A DNA stretch of 64,000 nucleotides, from positions 21,429,850 to 21,493,849 of the forward strand of contig NC_088304.1 in the NCBI RefSeq assembly GCF_032854445.1. Reading direction: 5' to 3'. The translations under genes and the position numbers were made by a program. Source of the stretch: Liolophura sinensis (taxonomy: Eukaryota > Mollusca > Polyplacophora > Chitonida > Chitonidae). A model generated the notes under the pieces. That model was given only the letters and a program-made list of their open reading frames with translations. It searched no databases and was not told the DNA's origin. Every line of letters begins with the position of its first letter. Within the stretch, counting starts at the first letter, position 1. Positions 12,101 to 21,100 of this stretch are shown here, in pieces.

Positions 12101-15100
12101 TGCAATGTTCAAACGTCCAGAGAATGCAAAATGGTGAAAGGAATACAAAACAGAAAATTTAGCTTCAATTGTTGAGATTGAATGTGACCATAAGATTCAA
12201 ATGAAAACAGATGAATCGATGAACTTGACAAATGGGAATGCACAAATAAAGTCTCAGCAGCAGATTAAAAGTCTCTGGTAACGTGTGTGACCACCTCTGG
12301 CACGAATGAGGGCAAGGAGACGCCGTGGCATGCTATCAATGAGGTTGTTGATGACGTCCACGTGCATAGCGTCCCACTCTTCCCTCAAAGCCTGTGCCAA
12401 TTCTTGCAGGGTTTGAGGTGCATTGTCCCGGTCCTTGATCGCACGACCAATTACATACCAGGCATGCTCGATAGGGTTCATGTCAGGCGAACAAGCTGGC
12501 CATGGGGGCTGCTCCACACCCTCATCCCAAAGAAATTGTCTCACGACGTTGGCCCTGTGTGGCCTGGCGTAGTCGTCTTGAAGCCGAAAGTTGTTGCCGT
12601 TGACTAGTGTTGCATGTGGCAAGCAGTGTTCCTGTAAAATATTCAGATACGCGGCGCGTTGACGTTTCCTTCCGTCACGAAAAACTCTGATTTGCCACTA
12701 TGATGAATGCCACCTCACACCATCATTGAACCGCCACCACCTTGGCGGGACTCCCGAACACAGTCATCATGGAGGTTCTCGCCACGCAATCTCCGAACCA
12801 TTTGTCGTCCATCTTGTCGGTCAAGAATGTATCTGCTTTCGTCAGTGAAGACGACGTGACGCCAATGGCCGACCTGTAACGCCCGGTGCCCCCTAGCCCA
12901 AAGGAGTCGTGCAACACGATGCGGAGCAGTCAGACGTGGACATTTGACCATCTGTCTTTCTCGATGCCCTGAATCAATAAGTCGACGAATCACGGTTTGG
13001 CCTGAAACACAAACCCATAGTATTGCCTCCACAAGAGACGGAGACGGCTGGCTGGCATTCTGCGGCTTGTTCGACACAGGTGTATCAGTCTCCTATCCTG
13101 TCGTCTTGTGGTCGAACGTGGACGCCCTGTTGACTTTCCTGGCGTTAACTGCTGTACCTCCCTGACGCGTTTTAGAATCTTAGAGGCCGCACTTTGTGAT
13201 ATCCCTGCAAAAGTGGCGATATCGGCCTGTTTAAACCCTTCTCGTCTTAGGGCAACCACCCTCCGTCGATTCGCTAGTGGCGTAGGAGCAGGCATGACAC
13301 TGTGAACTTCTATGCCAAAATTTGCGTCCATGAAATCAGGGATGGCCTAAACAGAAGGCCTGTTTATATAGGGGTGCAGCCGGAGAGAAAGTACGAAACT
13401 TAAATTTTGTCGCTTTACATGGCTCTCAACCGAAAGCCCTTCCAGGTAACTAAACTTTCGGCTTCCACTTACATAAAGGCTCCTTCGTATAATAGTTAGG
13501 AAGAGCCAAGTGTATTGGAGGTAGGACGAAATACTAGTATTTTCCAGAAGTGTAACCTGAATTTATTTTATTCCATCATTTTGGGCAACAGTGTGATATA
13601 GGGACTTGGCTGTACATGTACCGCCAAGTGAATAAGATGAATAAGACATGTAGCTAGGGGCTGTATATTCTTCGTGTTGAATTAGACAGCCACGTTGAAC
13701 ATATGAACAGTTGAAAATCAAAGCACAACTGAGACACATTGTACACGATTTGAATACTGATTTGACTCATTCACCTGAAACATACTTTGCGTAAATTTTG
13801 AAAAATTTTCGTACTTTATATACTTTCTTAGTTATTTTGATGTTTGTGTTATACGTCGTCTCGGGAAATGACCTTGCGATTATTGACCTGGAACGTCGTT
13901 ATTGGTTGACGGCTAGTATACGATATCTGTTTAGACGCATAGATTCTTAACCAAGATGGAGCGGGATCAATCAAGGTCTTGAACAGAATTTTTTTAGAGT
14001 TCCCAGCCCCAACCAGGCTCTCAGTGTTCGTATGTATGCTTCAGGTTTGGCGTCGTACTTTACAATATTCCAGCCATATGACGACGAGAAGTCATTAGGT
14101 GTGTGTATATTGCCTTCTTGTGGCAAGTTAGCACCAAGTTAGCAGCATGTACCATTAATAAAGTCTTTGGTACGCGACCCGGGTTTGATCCCAGGATCTC
14201 CTGACTTTGAGGCAGGCGCTCTAACCATTAGGCCACCGAAGCGTGGGAACCTTGGTGGGTATAAGGGTCGACAGCTACAATATGATCGGTTACAGAACAA
14301 GGAGTAAAACAAATAAACTTTCAACCACAGCAGAGGGGCTAATTTCGTCTGTTATCACTCTTTAGGGTAAAAATTAATGTCAAATGTCGATAACTGACAC
14401 GTGCACCCTGGTTCTTGACAATTTACTCTCCCACTTTAACTTTCAGGACTGACACATCTTCACAGAAAATCGGTGACTCCCTGTAAACTAATATACCGAC
14501 AGTATCTACAGGCCTTGTCGTCAAGGTAACACCTCTGCAAGCAATATCAAACCTTGTTTTATCATCAGAATTGGAATCCTAGCATCGTTAACATTTATAA
14601 TTGGAAGTTTTCTGGGTGGTTTTAAAAAGACCAAGTCATTTGCAGCTAAATTTATTTTCTTCTTTGACAAATCTGGACAGCAGCTAAATCCGAATTATGT
14701 GAAATCAAGATACATCTTGGTTCTGAACCCGTGTGCCTGTACATACATGTGTTCACACTTTATTTTTTGCGCTCTGTACACACTCTAGTCGACAGACGAT
14801 CCTGGTGAAAATGGACACAAACCGGGCACCCGAGCTTTCTTACCAGCCAGGAGACCACGTAGGCATATTTCCAGCCAATCCCAAGCGTCTAGTTGACACT
14901 CTGCTGACGAAGTTGGTCGACGCTCCCCCTGCAGACCAGGTGGTGCAAATCGAGGTCTTGGAATCAACGTCGCTTTCTGGTATACCGATTTATATATTCA
15001 AAACTTAGAGCCAACACTAGTTTCTTAACACCAGTAAATAGCCCTGAGATGAAAAACTACACACGAACACTCCAAACATAATAGTCTCTTAATTTTTAAC

Positions 15101-18100
15101 AGAAAGATCTGTTGTCGATCATTTGATCATAGGCAAATAACAATAGCCAAAAATGAAATAGACCTACTCTGGATTACTTACGCCTAGATATGAGGTCTTC
15201 TGTATGAGATCCTTGTTTGACAGTTTCATTTTGGACCAACCCCATGCTTGCTTGGAAGTGAAATTTACTATTTTTTCAAGACAAGAACTCATTTAATTTC
15301 ACGAAGAACGTTATTGTTGAAGATCAGAAGCGTTCCCATGTGCCTGGCAGGTTTTAGCACAATTTATTTTATTTATTTCACTGGTGTTTTATGCCGTACT
15401 CAAGAATATATCACTTATACGACGACAGCCAGCATTATCGTTGTAGGAAACCAGACAGGCCACGGGGAAAACCCACGACCATCCGCAGATTTATATAATT
15501 AATTTATTTATTTATTTGATTGGTGCTATACAACGTCGGTCAGCATAATGAGGGGGGGGGGGCAAAGCTTCATTACCATTTGTTTACCTGTATCTGTGTA
15601 TTTTACTTGCTTATAACAGGCAAAAAACAGCAATGGAAGGCAATGGGCAAGTTCCCTCCCTCCACATTACAGAGGGCGCTGACGCATTACTTGGATATCA
15701 CATCGGCTCCAACACAGTCGATGTTACTCTTATTGGCTTCCCTGGCAAGTGATCAGACGGAGGCGGAGCAGTTGAGGACGTTAGGCTCTGTATGAATTAC
15801 TTTCTTCCTTTCGTTAATTGGTATTTAGCACCATTTACCTCCAAAGATGCATTAGAACAAGGTCCTTTATATCATGTCAAAAAAACGGATAAGAATCATC
15901 GCTATCGTTATAAATTTATAACTTTTTATTATTATATTATTATATTTATTTATTTGATTAATATTTTTCGCCGTGCTCAAGAATATCTCACCTTTACGAC
16001 GGCGGACAGTATTATATTGGGAGGAAACCGGGCACAGTCCGAGGGAAACCCACCACCATTCGCAGGTTGTTGGTAGACCTTCCCACGTACGGCCGGAGAG
16101 GAAGCAATCAATTAAATTGCCGCCTGACTTTATATTATCTCACTCGACAACGCACGGAATTAGTGTCATAAATTTGTTGTACTACCGCTTTGGGTATTTT
16201 GCTTATATTATTTATGTCAAATGATGAACAAGTTGTAACTTATATTCTACAGGATGATCCGGATGCTTACCGCTGCTGGCTCAACACCACGTGCCCAAAC
16301 CTTGTAGATGTGCTGGAAATGTTCGCGTCTGTCAAACTGACCAGTACCTTTCTGATCTCCCAGCTTCCAGTGCTGCAGCAACGTTTTTACAGCGTCAGTT
16401 CATCACCGATCGCCTGCCCACGGGAAATCCATGTGACTCTAGGTGTTGTGCAGTGGCGACCCCAGGGTGGGTATCATCTATTAGAATAATAGCCTTAATT
16501 CTGAGACTGATGTTGTGCAAGGTACTGCTGTCTGTAACATTGCTGGCTACTGGACATCTCTAATCGCGTCTTATCACAACCTTTCGGCCCCCAATCAAAC
16601 GGGTCCACACAGATTTAAGTCGGACGAATGCGTGTGAAAGTCCAGTAAAGTTTCAGCTATCCAGCAGTGTTTTTCCGTTCTCCACGGGCCGTTTCTCTTC
16701 ACACAGAAGTGAACTATTCTTCAATATGACCCCAAAACTTAATGATATAAATAAATTCAGGCATCAGACGATTCCATCCAGATCCAATACCACATTTTAC
16801 GTCAGTCACACTTCTCCAGCTTTCAGTTTTCCATACATCAAATAAAGTTTGCACTTTCCAGTTTTGTGAATGCAGTTTTGATTATCTGGCAAGACTGGAG
16901 AGTTCCTTCACATGGGGAATAACTCACTGACAAAACGTCTTCTCAGGAGTTACACCAGTATGTTATATTCGGGAAGTTTTAAATTTATTGTCGGAAATAC
17001 ACATACAGCATAACATATTACTCCAGAACTGATGTAAACTTACCAAATTTACCTTTGGGGTTCTTTAAAGTTGACCATACATAGATATTTTATCATGTAT
17101 GAACGATATATGTACTGATATAACAAACCTGAATGAACATGATTAAAATGTCAGATGTCTGTGCAATTTTCGGTTTGGTGGGGGATATTGGCGGGGATGG
17201 TCTGGGGCCTTTTTCGTTTCTTCTTCAGTTCTTGGTGTTTGTTTCCACCGCCATAAGATTATTCGTCTTATATCATGGAGTTCAGCTTAATTCGCCCACC
17301 AAAGGGATACTGGTACATGTAAGGCGTTTGCAAAGGCGTCACATTTCCTATGAATTTGTGTCATGCTTTCTCCCAATTGTGTCCTGCTTTCTGCGACACG
17401 TTTCAAGTTTTCGTTAACGGATGTCCTGTTTACTGCGACACGTGTTCAGTTTTCTACAACTGGTGACTTGTTGTGTGCGGCAGGTATCCTGTTTTGTTAG
17501 ACTGGTGTCCAGTTACTTCTCAGAAGTGTCCTCTTCTTCAAGCCATAAATTGGGTTTAATTGATTTAGAAGCACAAGTGCAAAAACAGCGAACATTATGT
17601 TTTTTGAAATTTTGTATAAAAGTTGCGAATTGATCCTTCACTTTCAGGTGATTCTGGACCGATTCATTTGGGACTGTGTTCCAACTGGCTCAACACATAT
17701 ACCCTAGGGGAGATAATCCCGTGCTTTATCCGCAAGTAAGTAAGCAGAGGAAAATGCACATTACACAGGATTATCAATGTGCTGAGAAAATAAATACATC
17801 TCAGAAAAAAACCCGAGATTTTAGTTAACGAATCGATACTCGCTTAACAACAAAAATTTTCTCTATTTACCTAGAATAGCTTAAATGATCCTCTTTTAGA
17901 AATTATCAGTCTCTAGAAAGTTCTAAAGCTTCATACGTTATAAGTTTATGGATTTCTTACCTATTTTAAAGGTTAGCACATGCACTAACGAGACTAATAT
18001 TTTGTGGAAGAAAGGTGGTTATTTGAGCTATTCTTTGTAAATATAGAAAACTTGATTTGATTAGCTCATGTGGATTTTCAGCAAAAGCTCGAGTGAAATT

Positions 18101-21100
18101 GCATTGATCATTTCCCCCCAAAATATCCGGTATACTCTAAACAGAGACAAAAGCAAGAATTCATACGTTTTTTTTCTTTTATTTTCATTTTATATCTTTC
18201 TTCTCTTTGAGTTTGTTCTATATTTGAACAAATTTTTAAAACTCCGAAGTTGCAGGTTTTTTCTGTATCTCGATTTTATGCTGACTTAATCTTAAAAGCT
18301 GCATGTACTTGGACTCCTCATATTAAGGACTTTGCTTTTCTGTTGTTTTTTTTTTGTCTATCGCTATTAATTTTATATTTCATCACTGCGTCTTGTCAGA
18401 GCCCCGACATTTCACCTGCCAGAGGACATGACCCAGCCAATCATAATGGTTGGCCCCGGCAGTGGCATCGCTCCCTTCCGCAGTTTCTGGCAACAGAGGA
18501 AAGTGGACATGAAGAAACTGCCGCCTCCAAAAAGTAGGAAAGCACTCACCATACGGAAACAGTTAAAGCTCAGATTTCTTACTGACCTTTAGAATATATG
18601 GATGTATGTGTGCTTGGGATTTTACACCATATGTAACAATTTTAATCATATGACGACGAGGAATTACTTGGTGTGTGTATATTTCTTATGTGTCTTCTTG
18701 TGGCAGGACGAGTCGGTGTCGCCAACGTGCTGCCGCAAATGAACTATCTTGCCGAAGACACCAGACATGACATTCCACCAGACATGTACTGACATCGGGC
18801 CAACCAGTTCTTTTTCCTTGCTCTAAGCTCTCAATGCTGAATGTCAAAAGAAGCATCAGGAAGCTTCATCTATCAAGTCTCTGATATGATCCGAGACGGG
18901 TTTCATCCCAGGTCTCTCGACTGTCCTCTAGAATGTAGATCTGCCCGATTTCCTCCCACCACATTGCCGCCGTCGTATAAGTGAAGTTTTCTTGAATACG
19001 GTGTAAAACACCAATCAAACAAATAAGTAAATAAATATCTGGACATACATTGAGACTTTTTATAAGCACAGTTGGATAGCTGTAAGAGACTGTACATGTA
19101 TATGGTGAAATTATGTTGTGGAAGTGCACGAGGATTGTCTTATCAGTAACCAAATATGTCTAAAAATTGTCATACTCTTTCTTTAAAAGTCTTATCCCTG
19201 GCTTTTTCGAGTTTTAGCGCCGACATTGATGCTAAACACAGGTATTTGGTGAGTGAGGCTGCTTGTTCGATCCCAGCTCTCGCTAGTGTGGCTGTAGCGT
19301 TAGACTGGGATTAGCCTTGTCGAGTACTTGGCAATGGACTGAGATTTTCTCACAGCTCTCTTTGGTTTCTTCTCCCCGCAAACCTGTCCACCGTTGTATA
19401 AGTCACATATTCTTCAGTACGCGTAAATCCGGACCAAATTAATACCAGTAAATAGCCTTTGTGATGGACAGATTCGTTTTTCTTAGTTACCCTCGTGTTT
19501 TTGCACCAACTTGAGACATTTATTCGCGTCATGGTGGATAGGTAAAGTTACTTTCTCTTTCATTACATGGGTGATATCAGATATCCACCTCATACTGTCG
19601 TACGTCATTTTGCCGAACATAACTCGTAACATGCTGCTATTGGGCAGTTTTTAATTTTACACTTTTCATATTTTAAACTTTTAACACAGAAATGTTGTGG
19701 ACCATGTTGTCAATTTCAATGCAATGTAAAAGTTGTACTGTGTTTACACAAGGTGGAAGACGACAGGGCTGGGGTAAGATGATTCTCTACACAGGCTGTC
19801 GACAGATCAACGTTGACGATATCTACAGGGACGAAATCTCCAGATCGAGGGCGAACGGGGTTCTCAGAAAGCACTACATGGCGCTCTCAAGACAGCCACG
19901 TGTGCCCAAGGTCAGCCCAACAATCTTAGGGTCCAGAGAAATGGAGTGCATCAACTTTGAAACATTCTTGAAAAAGGGAAATTCAAAGGGAGTTGACTCG
20001 TACATTTCCTTAAAATTCAATTTTGTAAAGATGTTTAAGGCGTCATTTATACAAAAGAGCTCGTTTTATAGAATTGTCTTTAATGTAGGGATTCATTTAA
20101 TTTAATTCAAGGTCGGATTGCGTCGCTTAGGTGTGGCCATTTGAGAACTGTCATATTACCGGCGCTGTTCTGGTTTTACTCGCTGATAATCTCATACATT
20201 TAAAACATAGACATAACTACTTTTCTTGTCCTAATGCGATTCTGAGATTTTCTTTGAAGGCTGTAGAATACATCACAGATTTCCTGCTAGCAACCTGTGG
20301 ATGATCGTAGGGTTTCCCTGGGCTCTGCCTGGTTTCCTTTCAGCATAATGCTGGCTACCGCCATGTGAGTGAAATATTTTTGAGTAGGACCTTTAACCTC
20401 AGTCAAATAAATAAATAAATAAATCAGATTGTATTTTTTCTGTAGAGATACGTGCAAGACGTTCTTGTCAAGAACTCTAAGGAAGTGTACAAGGTTCTCA
20501 TGAAGAAAAGCGGCCATCTTTACATCTGTGGTGACGTCACAATGGCGTCCGATGTGTGCGCAGCCGTGCAGAGGATCCTTCAGAATTGCTCCTCCATGTC
20601 GAACGCTGAGGCTAAGAAAGTTCTGCAGCAATTAAAGGCGAGTATGTTAACATGTATCAAATGTAAATCTCAGCATGACATTTGTCTCAACATAATTTGA
20701 TTTATTTTTTTTATTTGATTGGTATTTTACGCCTTACTCAAGAATATTGCGCTTATATGACGGCGGTCAGCATTATGGCGGAGGACTTTAACCGCATTGT
20801 TGAGATTATGATTCAGTATTTCTCGTTATTATTCACGTGAACAGTATGGGGATTATGGTAGTCATGCTTATAACGATATAAAGGCAGTGGAAATTTTAAA
20901 AAGTGCAACCGTATTACACCACACCTTGCCCAGACTTCAAACCAGTAAGATACAAGTCTGATACTATAGTTGTAGACTTTGTACACTATAGTTACGGACT
21001 TTGTACACTGTAGCTACAGACTTTGTACACTGTGCCCGCAGGCTTTGTACACTATGGCCACATACTTTGTACATTATATACCCAGTATTTGTACTCTGTA

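Noticed and set aside
12287-13305. Plus-strand open frames at the Tc1-like element
   Set aside because: Antisense shadows of the minus-strand transposase, which carries the DDE motifs.
12140-13450. Terminal inverted repeats of the Tc1-like element
   Set aside because: I could not find a convincing pair of ends flanked by TA on either side of the transposase remnant.
14139-14245. Minus-strand tRNA gene
   Set aside because: The tRNA-like head with A- and B-box continues into the SINE family B body and the same head occurs at 24.8 kb, so it is a SINE.
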